From Planctomycetota bacterium (GTDB lineage Bacteria > Planctomycetota > Phycisphaerae > UBA1845 > PWPN01): a stretch of DNA of 64,000 nt. The stretch spans positions 248,001 through 312,000 of the forward strand of contig JAKPHF010000064.1 in NCBI GenBank assembly GCA_029550525.1. Reading direction: 5' to 3'. Both the position numbers and the translations under genes were made by a program. Position 1 is the stretch's first letter. Each line of letters opens with the position of its first letter. Shown here one piece after another: positions 1-10,616 of this stretch. Below the pieces are notes generated by a model. It searched no databases and was not told the DNA's origin. It worked only from the letters and a program-made list of their open reading frames with translations.

Positions 1-197
1 TGTTCCGCCAGCAGATCAAGGAAGTCTGCGAGTACATGGACGCCAACCCGCAGTTCAAGTACCTGGAAGTGGATTACAACCAGCTGCTGGCTGACCCCAC
101 GCCGTGGGTCAAGAGCGTCTCGGAGTTCCTGGGCGGGCTGGACACCGCCAAGATGCTCGAAGTCGTCGATCCGTCGCTCTATCGCCAGCGGGTCTGA
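1..197 (+). CDS. C-terminal fragment of a sulfotransferase-like protein (5' truncated by window)
   Basis: Open frame from the window edge to TGA at 195-197: ...FRQQIKEVCEYMDANPQFKYLEVDYNQLLADPTPWVKSVSEFLGGLDTAKMLEVVDPSLYRQRV*; 'VDYNQLLADP..V..vseFLG' resembles sulfotransferase C-termini. Confidence 0.5.
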   Translation, partial: FRQQIKEVCEYMDANPQFKYLEVDYNQLLADPTPWVKSVSEFLGGLDTAKMLEVVDPSLYRQRV

Positions 198-394
198 CGG
201 TGGCTCGCGACCAGAACTGAAGACGGACCGGCGGCGAACAGGTCCGATAGTTCCCCTGTCATAGCCCCTGGGACGCCGCCTTCATGTGCCACGGTGGTCG
301 GCTCTCCGGCTGATGACCGCCTCACCGCACGCGCATGTATCGTATGCTCCTGGCTGATCCGGCCTCGCCGCCGGTAGTTGAGCAGGAGCTACGC

Positions 395-640
395 ATGGCG
401 TCCGTCATTTCCGACCAGGATCTGCAGATGTTCCTCGGCTACTTCGAAGAGCCCGAGCCGGGCGTTCCCGTCGGCTGCACAGGCTGGTACCACTCCGCCG
501 GCAAATTCCCGCTGCAGAGCCCGTCCCAGGTCTTCACGTTCGGCCCCGGTGTCCGCAGCCTGGTGAAGGACGACGTTGTCGGTCCCTTCGCCTGCCGGGA
601 CGAGGCGCTGAGCGACCTCCAGGAGTGCCTGGGTCGCTGA
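395..640 (+). CDS. small hypothetical protein
   Basis: ORF MASVISDQDLQMFLGYFEEPEPG...; no competing gene, but coding status uncertain. Confidence 0.3.
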   Translation: MASVISDQDLQMFLGYFEEPEPGVPVGCTGWYHSAGKFPLQSPSQVFTFGPGVRSLVKDDVVGPFACRDEALSDLQECLGR

Positions 641-895
641 TGCAATGGGGTGATGTGCCCCATTTTGCGTCCGTGGCCGGGTTCAAGCTTCCTCCCTGTT
701 GCGATTGAGCCTCCAGGGTGTATATTGGCGTTAGCTCGCGCCTCATTTGTGCACATCGCGTGGGTTGCGTCAGCGGCATCCAATTCGTCGGGCTGGGCGG
801 CGCCCTCCGTGTCCGGCGGGAAAGTTGACAAGGCTGCGGTCGTGGACACGCGGCCAAGCGAGGCGGGCATCCTGGCGTAATGGGGAGGCAGGAAG

Positions 896-1090
896 ATGGC
901 TTCAGGCAAGGACGCAAGAATCAAATCTGTGAGGATCACAGGCCGACAACTGGCTCGCTTCACCGCCACCGAAATGATCGGGGGCGTTTTGTGCCAGATT
1001 ACGCTCGAGCGGGGTGAGGACGGCAACTATCACGAGGTGGACTGCCGGCCCGTCGGTGGCAGCCAAAAAGGCTCGTCGGGTACCCGCTGA
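896..1090 (+). CDS. small hypothetical protein (64 aa)
   Basis: ATG preceded by purine-rich aggcaggaag; plausible composition, no recognised family. Confidence 0.35.
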   Translation: MASGKDARIKSVRITGRQLARFTATEMIGGVLCQITLERGEDGNYHEVDCRPVGGSQKGSSGTR

Positions 1091-1265
1091 CAACCCGTGA
1101 CGGCTGCACGCCTGGGGGGCAAAATCCAAGATCATCAAGAGCGAAGCCCGACCCAATTCAATCGGTTGTTCGCGGCACCAAACAAATTCACCGCAGAGAT
1201 CCGGAGGCACAGAGAGAACCGTCCGCAGAGAACACCGAGAGCAACGAAGAGAGCTGATAGACCAG

Positions 1266-1298
1266 ATGACGAAGCTGATCGTTGGCGCGGCGATCGAC
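1266..1298 (+). pseudogene. probable remnant of GxxExxY-protein N-terminus (MTKLIVGAAID...)
   Basis: Translation DQMTKLIVGAAIDF resembles the conserved start of GxxExxY proteins (cf. [13 protein letters not shown] at 25371 in this window); directly preceded by CACAGAG-type repeat at 1185-1250. Confidence 0.4.
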
Positions 1299-1331
1299 TT
1301 CGGTAATCCTTCCTTGGTGAATGGCCCCCAT

Positions 1332-3257
1332 CTATCGATCCGTTCCGCCGATGAGCTTTCGCAGGTCCTCTACCGCTCGCTTGGTTTCGGTGGCCTGAGC
1401 TGACAATTCTTCGGCCGCACTGGCCGACTCCTGCGCCGTTGCCGCGTTGGATTGCGTCACCTGGTTCAACTCGCTGAGCGAGTTCTGAATGGCCTCCACG
1501 CCGCTGGCCTGTTCGCGACTGGCCGAAGCGATCTCGCCCACCAGGGCGACCACTTTCGCTACGCCGTCCTGCATGGTCTGGAGCGACGCATCCATTTCGG
1601 TCACCAGGCCGACTCCCTCGTCGGTGAGGGTAATAGAACCCTGGATCATCTCCGCCGTAGTTCGCGCCGCCTCCGCCGCCCGCATGGCCAAGGCCCGCAC
1701 CTCCTCGGCCACGACGGCGAAACCCTTGCCTGCCTCACCGGCCCGAGCCGCTTCGACCGCGGCGTTCAGCGCGAGGAGGTTCGTCTGGAAGGCGATTTCG
1801 TCAATGGTTTTGACGATTCTGGCCGTCTGATCGGCTGCGCCTTTGATTTGGTTGATGGACCCGTTCAACCGGCGCATGACTTGTGTGCCTTCGTTCACCA
1901 CACGCTGGGTTTCGCGCGAGAGATCATTGGCCTTGGAGGCATGCTCTGCGTTGCGATGCACCATGGAGGCCATCTCTTCTATGCCAATAGTGGTCTCCTG
2001 GATGCTCGCTGCGGCGCGTGAGGTTTGCTGGGCCAGCGACTGAGCCGCCCCCGAGACTTCCTTGGCGGCCAACCCTGTCTGTCCTGCGGCCGTGTCGAGC
2101 GAATCGGTGGTCTGAGCAACCGCGCGGATGACCCCGCGTGTCAGCCAGCCGGCCAGGACCGTGGACATGATCACGGCGAATACGCTCGCGCCGATGAACC
2201 AGACCGTGGCCCGGCTCAACTCAGCGGTCATGGCATCGGAGCTGGCGACGGCCTGTTTGCCGCTCTGTTCCAGTCCGCCTTTCAACCTGGCGATGCGATT
2301 CTCCAGCATCTCGCCCAGTCGGTCGATGGTGTTCCGCATGTCCGCGAAGGCTTGTTCCGCCGCCACCATCTGCTCGGCGCGGATTTCCTCATGCGGCTTG
2401 TTGGCGAGCACCTGTTCCACCACCCGGCGGCTGACCGGCTTCCAGTCGGCGTACTGCTGTTCAAACCGGGCGTACATGGCCTTCATCTCTCCGGTCAGGG
2501 CGTCCTTGGCTCGACCCATCCGCTCGATCACCTGCTCAATGTTCTCCGCGTTGGCCTTGTCGGCGGCGGCAACTTCCTCGCGCGAGGTGGCGGTCACGGC
2601 CTGACCCTGGGCCAGATACGCCTGGTAGGCGTCCCGGTCCGCGTTGAGCATCAACTCGCGAGCGGTCCGGAAGGCGACCGCCGCTTCCGGCGATGCCGCG
2701 GACTTTTCGGCGGCGTCCAGGAGGTCCTGCAACTGATCGATGGTGCTCCGCATGTCGTTGAACAGCTTGTCGCTGTCGGCATGCGCTTGACGCGCCTCCC
2801 GCACGCGCTGCGACAATTCCGACGAGAGCCGTGCTATCTCGAGGCTCCGCGCCCGCCAGGCTTCGAACTGCTGGTTGAACAGGTCGTGAGCCTGCTTCAT
2901 GTCGGCATCAAAGGCGACGGCTGCGGCGTCCAGCCGTTCCTTGACCTGCTGCACGTTGGCCTCGAGATCCTTGACGAGCAGCTCGAGCTTGGCGGCATCG
3001 ACGGTGCCGATGAGTCCCACCGACGCCTGCTCCGCCTGGTAGGCATCCCGATCGGCGTTCAGGAGGTTGGCGATCGAGTCGGCATACTCCTGCAGCTTGG
3101 GCATGTCGCGCGTGATGATGGGCAGCAGGACTTGCCGGGCATTGGTTCCGATGCGGTCGGAACTCCTGCCGAACATCCACACGCCGGTAACCCCCAGTGC
3201 CATGAGGCACAACAAGGGAATGCTGATCATGACCGCGATTCGGACGCGAATAGTCAT
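1332..3257 (-). CDS. methyl-accepting chemotaxis protein
   Basis: 641 aa; N-terminal TM, periplasmic helices, signalling hairpin '[40 protein letters not shown]'. Confidence 0.95.
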   Translation of the reverse strand: MTIRVRIAVMISIPLLCLMALGVTGVWMFGRSSDRIGTNARQVLLPIITRDMPKLQEYADSIANLLNADRDAYQAEQASVGLIGTVDAAKLELLVKDLEANVQQVKERLDAAAVAFDADMKQAHDLFNQQFEAWRARSLEIARLSSELSQRVREARQAHADSDKLFNDMRSTIDQLQDLLDAAEKSAASPEAAVAFRTARELMLNADRDAYQAYLAQGQAVTATSREEVAAADKANAENIEQVIERMGRAKDALTGEMKAMYARFEQQYADWKPVSRRVVEQVLANKPHEEIRAEQMVAAEQAFADMRNTIDRLGEMLENRIARLKGGLEQSGKQAVASSDAMTAELSRATVWFIGASVFAVIMSTVLAGWLTRGVIRAVAQTTDSLDTAAGQTGLAAKEVSGAAQSLAQQTSRAAASIQETTIGIEEMASMVHRNAEHASKANDLSRETQRVVNEGTQVMRRLNGSINQIKGAADQTARIVKTIDEIAFQTNLLALNAAVEAARAGEAGKGFAVVAEEVRALAMRAAEAARTTAEMIQGSITLTDEGVGLVTEMDASLQTMQDGVAKVVALVGEIASASREQASGVEAIQNSLSELNQVTQSNAATAQESASAAEELSAQATETKRAVEDLRKLIGGTDR

Positions 3258-3715
3258 CGACGTCTCCTGGAGAGGGATGCCTGAGAAAGGCCGCCGGCGC
3301 GCAGGCCATCAGCCCCCCAATACGTCATCGGCCGGATGGAATGGGGCCTTTTGCACCGGCGGCCTGGGAGATGTCCCACATTCGTGACTTGTAGGATTCG
3401 CCAAGTTTTTGGGGAGAACGCCCCCTCCGAAAAACGAGAGGTGCCGGTTGGTCCGGGGCCGCGACAGCCTCAAGGCGCGGCCACTTGCTACCTGCACCTT
3501 CCCGCTATGTGGAACCCGGGCAGCGACTGGACAGCCCGAGAAGGGTGGATTAGAAGGAGGCCAGCCAGGCAAAGCCGGCTGGCCCGGGGCTGGGGGCTGG
3601 GGCCTGGAGAGGACGGGAGTCTCGGCCGCCTCAGGCGGTGTAGCAGCTCGAGGCTACCGCCGGATGCGGACTGGGGCGGCGATTTGAGCGGGCTGGCCGG
3701 CAGGGAGGCTGATTC

Positions 3716-5203
3716 ATGGCGGAAGCACTGACCATCGTCGCGATCGTGCTCATGGTCGTCGTGGCGGTTCTCCAGATCCTGTTGTTGCGGCGGCGGGTAG
3801 AGGTGGACTGGACGCCGGTCGAGCAGGGCCTCGCGGCGATCGAAAAAGCGCTGGAGCGGACGGAACGTGTGGTCCGCGACGAGATCGCCCGCAATCGCGA
3901 GGAGAACGCCGCAGGGGCCCGGCAATCGCGGGAGGAACTGTCCAACTCGCTGAAAGCCGTCGGCGACACGCTCAACCGGCAGCTGCTCGGACTGACGCAG
4001 GCCAACACGCTCAAGCTCGACCAGATGCGCGAGGCGGTCGAGCAACGGCTACAGCGAGTCCAGACCGACAGCGGTCAGCGGCTCGAACAGATGCGAATGC
4101 AGATGGCGGCGGATGCCAAGCAGACGCGAGAGGAAACCGCGGCCGCCCTCAAGGTCTTCAACGAGTCGCTCGGCGGGCAGATGGGCAAGCTCACCGAATC
4201 CAACGAAAAGAGACTGGAAGCCCTGCGCACGAGCGTGGAGGACAAGCTCAAGGCGATTCAACAGGACAACACGGCCAAGCTCGAGCAGATGCGGCAGACG
4301 GTGGACGAAAAGCTCCAGGGCACGCTGGAAAAGCGGCTGGGCGAGTCGTTCAAGCTGGTGAGCGAGCGGCTGGAGCAGGTGTACAAGGGCCTGGGCGAGA
4401 TGCAAACCCTGGCCAGCGGCGTGGGCGACCTCAAGCGCGTGCTGACCAACGTGAAGACGCGCGGCACCTGGGGTGAGGTGCAACTGGCGGCGCTGCTGGA
4501 GGAGGTGCTCACACCGGATCAGTACGCCACCAACGTGGCCACGCGCGAAGGTTCGAGCGAGCGGGTGGAGTTTGCGATCAAACTGCCCGGCCGCGGCGAG
4601 AACCGCGACGAGGTTGTTTGGCTTCCGATCGACGCGAAGTTTCCCGTAGAAGACTATCAGCGGCTGGTCGAAGCCCAGGAGGCGGCCGACGCCGAGGCCG
4701 CGGAAGCAGCCGGCCGAGCTCTCGAAGCACGGGTCAAAGCGTGTGCGGCCGACATCTCCAACAAGTACCTCAACCCGCCGCACACCACGGATTTCGGCGT
4801 GTTGTTCCTGCCCACGGAGGGCCTGTTCGCCGAGGTGATACGACGACCTGGCCTGGCCGAGGCCATCCAGCGCGAGTGCCGAGTGATGATCGCCGGCCCG
4901 ACTACGCTTTGGTCCATCCTCAACAGTCTGCAAATGGGCTTCCGCACGCTGGCCATCCAAAAACGGTCGAGCGAGGTGTGGACGCTCCTGGCCGCGGTCA
5001 AGACGGAGTTTGGCAAGTACGGCGACGTGCTGGCCCGCGTGCAGAAGAAATTGCAGGAGGCGTCGAACACGATCGATACGGCCGCGGTGCGGACCCGGGC
5101 CATCGAACGCAAGCTGCGCGGCGTGCAAGAACTGCCCGCCGCCGAGGCCCAGAACCTGCTCCTGCTGGGGCCGGCCACCGATGGCGAGATCATCGACGCC
5201 TGA
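3716..5203 (+). CDS. rmuC: DNA recombination protein RmuC
   Basis: 495 aa; N-terminal TM, long coiled coil, conserved 'TRGTWGEVQLAALLEEVLTPDQY' and 'VVWLPIDAKFPVEDYQRL'. Confidence 0.93.
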   Translation: MAEALTIVAIVLMVVVAVLQILLLRRRVEVDWTPVEQGLAAIEKALERTERVVRDEIARNREENAAGARQSREELSNSLKAVGDTLNRQLLGLTQANTLKLDQMREAVEQRLQRVQTDSGQRLEQMRMQMAADAKQTREETAAALKVFNESLGGQMGKLTESNEKRLEALRTSVEDKLKAIQQDNTAKLEQMRQTVDEKLQGTLEKRLGESFKLVSERLEQVYKGLGEMQTLASGVGDLKRVLTNVKTRGTWGEVQLAALLEEVLTPDQYATNVATREGSSERVEFAIKLPGRGENRDEVVWLPIDAKFPVEDYQRLVEAQEAADAEAAEAAGRALEARVKACAADISNKYLNPPHTTDFGVLFLPTEGLFAEVIRRPGLAEAIQRECRVMIAGPTTLWSILNSLQMGFRTLAIQKRSSEVWTLLAAVKTEFGKYGDVLARVQKKLQEASNTIDTAAVRTRAIERKLRGVQELPAAEAQNLLLLGPATDGEIIDA

Positions 5204-5357
5204 CCCCTGCACCACGCATTGCACTGATGTCATGGATCGAGAGTCGATCCCTCGTTGATTTGACTAACCACCAAGGGCACAGAGGAGCACACAGGTCAAA
5301 GGTCGGGTCTGCTCGTTCTTGTACTTCCGTTCATCCGCTGCTGTTCGCTTCCTGCGT

Positions 5358-7508
5358 TCATTGGATCGGCGGTTGTGTTTCGAAGTGGTCGAGGGCGATA
5401 TCCGCGGGAGCATCCGTGGGGTCCAGACGGAGTTGGCGGATCGTGCCTGTCCAGGCGGCGTGTGCGGCGAGCGGAATCGTGTAGGTGTGCATGTTGCCGT
5501 CGGGGATGAGGTCGAACGAGACACAGCGTGCCGCGTCGAAGCTTCGCCGGTCGTCCGTTGACCAGTACAACTCGCCGCGCTTCCCGGCCGTCACGCTCAT
5601 GGTCACGCGCACGGCGGTCACCGCATCGACCTGCAGATCGAGCACAGGCGGGCTGAGCAGGACGGGATCGCCGCCGACGGACCGGCAGCGCATGACGCCG
5701 CCCTCGAAGCGCACGTTCATCACATGGTTCGCAGGACGTAGCCACAATCCATGGCGGTCATCGAACGTCATCGAGAAGCCTCGCGTGATGTTCAGCGTCG
5801 CGAGATAGCGGCGGTAATACACATCGTTGATCTGATCGGCCGTGAGACTGGTCTCAAACGCCCGGATTTGATCCGTGGTGGGCACGAGGTGCGCACACGG
5901 TGGCGCGTCGGGGGCGAGTACGTCGCGGATGACGTCCAGATAGCCGAACCCGTACTGCGTGCCGGGCTCGGCAGCGCCGCCCTCGCCCCATTCGTTCCAC
6001 GCTTCGACGAGAGCGAGGTTGAGCGTCTCATCCACGTAACGCGGCAACATTTCGATCATGGGCCGAACGGCCTGAGGCGTGTTGCCGACGGTGCGAATCG
6101 CCTGCCGGTTGGATCGCGGCGTGTCGTCCCAGCCGAGCCAGCCTGTGGGAATGAAGCCGAGCGACTGTGCTTTGGTCCGCCGTCGAGCCTCGGCCATGGC
6201 CTGCTCGTAACGCGGCACGATCCGCTCATAGGGCATGGACCTGGTGACGGGGTCCCACGGTACATCGCAAAAGCCGTATGCGTACGAGGTCACCGCGTCG
6301 AAACCGCCCAGGGCGTACCGCAGGACGTGCGGATTGTTGTGAACGGCCACGAAATACACACCGGCATGACCATACGTGCGGGCGATTTCCCGCATTCGGT
6401 CGAGTGCCTCGCGGCAGCCGTCCCAGCCGTCGTGCGCGTTGGCGATGCGCCAGGCCTGGTGAATGAGCACGACCGGCCGACCGTCCACCTTCAGGTAGCT
6501 CGGGTGGCCGGCGTAGCGCTCGCAGAGGGTGCGAATGAAGCTCTCGAGCGAGCGGTGCGAGAAGTCCAGCGGCTTGTACTCGGTGCATTGGCCTTCGTTG
6601 CACCAGTCGAGGCAGAACTTCATTAGATGGACGTGCTTGCTCGCGAGGAACCCTTTTTCGAGTGCGTCGTTGAGATAGCAGAAGCCCTGGTTGTAGTACC
6701 AATCGAAAACGAAGAACGAGATGCCGTGCTCAACCGCCCAGCGGATGTGCCAGTCAGCCACGTCCGGCCGGGCTTCGTCGTAGTAGCCCAGCAGCGGCTC
6801 GAAATAGTCCACCCTGCGCACGCCCCAGCCGCTGCGATCCCAGTCGAGCATAACCGGGAAGTAGTAGCAGCCCAATGTGAGGCGAGTCTTGACGGGTTGC
6901 GGCGCAGGCGGATTCGCTATCGCGGATTTCGAATGCGAGATGTCGTCGCGGCTGGAACTCGGAGATGCGGGACCCGAGCTCAGGGAATCGAGATCCGGAA
7001 TGTCGGAATCCGCAAGCCTGGTCACGATGATGCGTGACATCTTACATGCGTTGCCGGGTTCGATGCCGGCGTGGACGGCCACGAAGCGGGCTTCGGCGGG
7101 CGCCCGGACGTCGGCCGTGTAAGGCTCGGGCTCAACGCCCACGAGCTGACCCGTCCACGAGTGGTCGTAACGGATGTGTCGGCGGTCGGCGTCGAACCAT
7201 TCGATGGCCAACTTGTATCGCCCGTCGCCGGCGAGACGGGTGACGGCGGCCGAAAGACGATAGACCTGCCCCGGCTCGATCTCGAACGGCGGTGAGACGC
7301 CGCCGACCTCGCCGGGATACTCGCGCGAATCGAGAAGAACCTCGGGCTCGGCGCCCGGGGTTGGAACGATTTTCGCGTGAGCTGCCGGCGCCCACGAAAT
7401 GGCTGGGCAGAGATCGCGCCCGACGGACGGATCGGCGTTGCCACGGCTGTGGGAAGCGAGGACGGTCAACGTTGCGAAGCCGCAAACGGCAATGATACAT
7501 CGATTCAT
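5358..7508 (-). CDS. GH99-like / WbsX-like glycosyl hydrolase-family secreted protein
   Basis: 716 aa; signal peptide; 'YYFPVMLDWDRSGW...HIRWAVEHGISFFVFDWYYNQG', 'LVEAWNEWGEGGAAEPGTQYGFGYLDVI' typical of the WbsX/GH99-like family. Confidence 0.8.
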   Translation of the reverse strand: MNRCIIAVCGFATLTVLASHSRGNADPSVGRDLCPAISWAPAAHAKIVPTPGAEPEVLLDSREYPGEVGGVSPPFEIEPGQVYRLSAAVTRLAGDGRYKLAIEWFDADRRHIRYDHSWTGQLVGVEPEPYTADVRAPAEARFVAVHAGIEPGNACKMSRIIVTRLADSDIPDLDSLSSGPASPSSSRDDISHSKSAIANPPAPQPVKTRLTLGCYYFPVMLDWDRSGWGVRRVDYFEPLLGYYDEARPDVADWHIRWAVEHGISFFVFDWYYNQGFCYLNDALEKGFLASKHVHLMKFCLDWCNEGQCTEYKPLDFSHRSLESFIRTLCERYAGHPSYLKVDGRPVVLIHQAWRIANAHDGWDGCREALDRMREIARTYGHAGVYFVAVHNNPHVLRYALGGFDAVTSYAYGFCDVPWDPVTRSMPYERIVPRYEQAMAEARRRTKAQSLGFIPTGWLGWDDTPRSNRQAIRTVGNTPQAVRPMIEMLPRYVDETLNLALVEAWNEWGEGGAAEPGTQYGFGYLDVIRDVLAPDAPPCAHLVPTTDQIRAFETSLTADQINDVYYRRYLATLNITRGFSMTFDDRHGLWLRPANHVMNVRFEGGVMRCRSVGGDPVLLSPPVLDLQVDAVTAVRVTMSVTAGKRGELYWSTDDRRSFDAARCVSFDLIPDGNMHTYTIPLAAHAAWTGTIRQLRLDPTDAPADIALDHFETQPPIQ

Positions 7509-7518
7509 GCGGCAAAGC

Positions 7519-10008
7519 TTACGGCTTTTCGAGCGCGATCTCCAGGACGCCCTCGATGCGATCCACGTACGCGATCTGCAATTGCTGCAGAACTTCGGCG
7601 GGAATGTCCTCCTGGTCCTTGCGGTTCTCTTCAGGCAGGATCACTTGTGTGATGCCCGCACGGTGGGCGGCGAGGACTTTCTCCTTGACGCCGCCGATGG
7701 GCATGACGCGGCCGGTGAGTGAGATCTCGCCAGTCATAGCCACATCGGCGCGGCAGGGTCGATCGGTGAACAGCGACACGATGGCGGTGACCATGGCCGC
7801 ACCGGCCGACGGGCCATCCTTGGGAATCGCACCCGCGGGAACGTGGATGTGCAGGTCGGAGTTCTTGATCGTCTCGGGATCGATGCCGAATTCGCCGGCC
7901 CGGCTACGGGCGATGCTGAAGGCGGCCTGGGCCGACTCTTTCATGACGTCGCCGAGCTGGCCGGTGAGCGTGAGCCGGCCGGAGCCGGGCATGCGGGCGG
8001 CCTCGATAAAGAGGATTTCGCCGCCGGTGGGGGTGAAGGCCATGCCGGTGGCCACGCCGGGAGCCGACGTGCGCCGCGCGGTTTCGTGCGTGAACCGTTC
8101 GACGCCGAGATACTCGCGAAGCTGCTCGGGGCCGACGGTGATCGGTTCGGGCGAGCCGTCCGATCCTGCGACTTTGGCGGCGATTCCGCGGAGCACGGCG
8201 CCGATCTGCCGCTCGAGTTCGCGGACGCCCGCTTCGCGCGTGTAGGCGTTCACGATCTGGACGATGGCGTCATCCGTGACGTCCACCTGATGGCCGGTCA
8301 GGCCGTTCTCGGCCAGTTGTCGCGGCACGAGATAGCGTCGGGCGATGAACCGCTTCTCCTGCGTGGTGTAGCCGGATAGCGTGATCAACTCCATGCGATC
8401 GCGGAGCGGCGCGGGAATGGCGTCGAGATAGTTGGCCGTGCCGATGAACATGACGTTCGACAAGTCGAAGGGCACATCCAGGTAGTTGTCCACGAACGTG
8501 CTGTTCTGGGCCGGGTCGAGCACTTCGAGCAGCGCGCTGGCAGGGTCGCCGCGGAAGTCCTGGCCGATCTTGTCCACCTCGTCGAGCATGAACAGCGGGT
8601 TGCGCGAGCCGGCCCGTCGGATCTCCTGAATGATGCGGCCGGGCATGGCGCCGATGTACGTGCGGCGGTGGCCGCGCAGCTGGGCCTCGTCGTGAATGCC
8701 GCCCAGCGACAGGCGGATGAACTTTCGCCCTAGCGCGCGGGCGATCGACTGACCCAGCGACGTCTTGCCCACGCCGGGTGGGCCGAGGAAGCACAGGATG
8801 GGCCCCTTGCCCGACGGGTTGAGCTTGCGGACGGCCAGGAACTCGAGGATCCGGCGCTTGATCTTGTCGAGGTCGTAGTGATCCTCGTCGAGAATGGCGC
8901 GGGCGCGGTCCAGATCGAGCTGATCTTCGGTCTGGACGGCCCAGGGCAACTCGCTGAGCCAGGTCAGATAGTCCACCGAGACCGAGTACTCGGGCGACGC
9001 CTGCGGAATCCGCGACATGCGAGCCAGTTCGCGATCGGCTTCCTTGCGGGCCTCGTCGGGCAGGTTGGCCTTCTCCAGACGCTCGCGGAGCTCGTCGATT
9101 TCGGCCTGGCGGGCATCGGTCTCGCCCAGTTCCTTCTGGATGGCCTTGAGCTGTTGCTGCAGGAAGTACTCGCGCTGTTGCTTGTCCATCTGCTCCCGGA
9201 TCTGGCCCTGGATCTTGTTGGACAGCTCGAGTACTTCCAAATGCTGGGCGAGCAGCTTGTTGACTTTGCGGAGACGTTGATTGAGATCGAGCGTCTCCAG
9301 GATTTCCTGCCGCTCGGCGGTGCTCACGGGCAGATTGGCGGCGAGGAAGTCGGCCACGCCGCCGGCGGTGTCAATGTTGTTGAGGACGACCTGAGCCTCG
9401 TCGGGAATGTTGGGCGAAAGCTCGATGACCCGGCTGGCTGCGTTGCGGGCATTGGTGACCAGCGCTTCGATTTCCGGCGTGCGCTCGGTGCTGTCGTCAT
9501 GGACTTCGATGCGGGCGGTCAGGAACGGGTCGCGGGCGATCACTTCGACGATGCCCATTCGAGCCAGTCCCTGGACGATGATGTTCATGCTCCCGTCAGG
9601 CATGCGAATGAGACGCAGAAGCATGCAGACGGTGCCCATGCGGTAGAGGTCGTCCGGGCCGGGATCCTGCGTCTCGGGCGACCGTTGGGTGATGACGCCC
9701 AGGAGCTTGTCGCCGCCGACGGCATGTTCGATGACGCGTTTGGATTTCTCCCGCTCGATCTGCAGAGGGACGATGGTGCCGGGGAAGGCGACCAGCTCGC
9801 GCATGGGCAGCAAGGGCAGCTCGGCGGGAATCTCAGGTCGGCCGTCCGGCGTGGAGCTGTGGCGGCCCGACGGTTGCGACGACGCGGGCGGTTCCTGGAC
9901 GGCCTGCTCCTGCGTGGCCTCCCCGGTCGGTTCGGGCGTCGGCGGGTTTTCCGTTTCCTGGACGAGATCCGGCGTGGTGTTGTCGGGCTTATCGGGTGTC
10001 ACGGACAT
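7519..10008 (-). CDS. lon: ATP-dependent Lon protease
   Basis: 829 aa; 'CFLGPPGVGKTSLGQSIARALGRKFIRLSLGGIHDEAQLRGHRRTYIGAMPGRIIQ', catalytic 'PKDGPSAGAAMVTAIVSL'. Confidence 0.98.
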   Translation of the reverse strand: MSVTPDKPDNTTPDLVQETENPPTPEPTGEATQEQAVQEPPASSQPSGRHSSTPDGRPEIPAELPLLPMRELVAFPGTIVPLQIEREKSKRVIEHAVGGDKLLGVITQRSPETQDPGPDDLYRMGTVCMLLRLIRMPDGSMNIIVQGLARMGIVEVIARDPFLTARIEVHDDSTERTPEIEALVTNARNAASRVIELSPNIPDEAQVVLNNIDTAGGVADFLAANLPVSTAERQEILETLDLNQRLRKVNKLLAQHLEVLELSNKIQGQIREQMDKQQREYFLQQQLKAIQKELGETDARQAEIDELRERLEKANLPDEARKEADRELARMSRIPQASPEYSVSVDYLTWLSELPWAVQTEDQLDLDRARAILDEDHYDLDKIKRRILEFLAVRKLNPSGKGPILCFLGPPGVGKTSLGQSIARALGRKFIRLSLGGIHDEAQLRGHRRTYIGAMPGRIIQEIRRAGSRNPLFMLDEVDKIGQDFRGDPASALLEVLDPAQNSTFVDNYLDVPFDLSNVMFIGTANYLDAIPAPLRDRMELITLSGYTTQEKRFIARRYLVPRQLAENGLTGHQVDVTDDAIVQIVNAYTREAGVRELERQIGAVLRGIAAKVAGSDGSPEPITVGPEQLREYLGVERFTHETARRTSAPGVATGMAFTPTGGEILFIEAARMPGSGRLTLTGQLGDVMKESAQAAFSIARSRAGEFGIDPETIKNSDLHIHVPAGAIPKDGPSAGAAMVTAIVSLFTDRPCRADVAMTGEISLTGRVMPIGGVKEKVLAAHRAGITQVILPEENRKDQEDIPAEVLQQLQIAYVDRIEGVLEIALEKP

Positions 10009-10049
10009 TGCGGCTCACCTTTGCGGGCTACCTCTCATCCGGCCGGCTT

Positions 10050-10463
10050 TCACTCGGGATTGTGCTTGTCGACGGTGATCCAGAGGAAGCCTTGTTCCAA
10101 TCGGGCGGCGGTGGTGTCGAGATCGGCTTGCGGAGGCAACTGGATGGCACGGAAGAACCGGCCCGAGTCGATCTCCATTCGCAGGATGCACTCGGGGCTC
10201 AGTTGCTCACAGGGAATGGGCACCGGCCGCTCGCCTTGGATGCGGATTTCGCGATCGACCACTTCGACCGTCACTTCCTCCTTGGCCAGCCCGGCCAGTT
10301 CCACGCAGATGTAGAAACGTTTGGCATCCGTATAGATGTTGACCGCCGGCTCCCAATTGGCCGATTGCGAGAACCGGTAGAACTGGCGGAAGGCCTGCCC
10401 CCGGCCGAACACCTGGTGGAAAGCCTCGAAAGAGTGTTCCGATGCCTGCAACTTGAATTTCAT
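10050..10463 (-). CDS. Hsp20/alpha-crystallin family small heat shock protein
   Basis: MKFKLQASEHSF...; 'FYICVELAGLAKEEVTVEVVDREIRIQGERPVP' alpha-crystallin core; same strand, just upstream of lon. Confidence 0.85.
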   Translation of the reverse strand: MKFKLQASEHSFEAFHQVFGRGQAFRQFYRFSQSANWEPAVNIYTDAKRFYICVELAGLAKEEVTVEVVDREIRIQGERPVPIPCEQLSPECILRMEIDSGRFFRAIQLPPQADLDTTAARLEQGFLWITVDKHNPE

Positions 10464-10616
10464 GATCCGCTCCGCCGGGCATTCGCCCGTTTTGTGCACG
10501 ACACGCGTCGAAGCGGCCAAGGTCCGCGGCGGGGGTGAAGATCCCCGGTCTGCGGGCGCGCCGCTGCCTATCAGAATTTACGTCAGACGGCGGTGGATAG
10601 CAAAGACGGGGGCTGC

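Noticed and set aside
2025-3284. 419-aa ORF on + strand antisense to the chemotaxis gene
   Set aside because: Opposite a clear MCP; His/Gly/Arg-rich shadow ORF typical of GC-rich codon bias. Same reasoning for 4049..5233(-), 8878..10314(+), 12535..14331(+), 16949..18448(-), 18388..19677(-), 29264..30652(+), 36427..38112(-), 42142..43476(+), 45758..47251(-), 52194..53513(-), 55454..56845(-), 57491..58573(-), 58908..60287(+), 60505..61554(-), 62365..63633(-).
3309-3572. 87-aa minus-strand ORF (MPGWPPSNPPF...ECGTSPRPPVQ)
   Set aside because: Composition looks like translation of an intergenic dispersed sequence; no RBS or family recognised, so not called a gene.
5264-5345. CACAGAG-type sequence (accaccaagggcacagaggagcacacagg) after rmuC as another full cassette
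   Set aside because: Repeat resemblance is visible but no GxxExxY or four-helix ORF and no second arm could be found, so treated only as a possible solo remnant. Same for 22213-22242.
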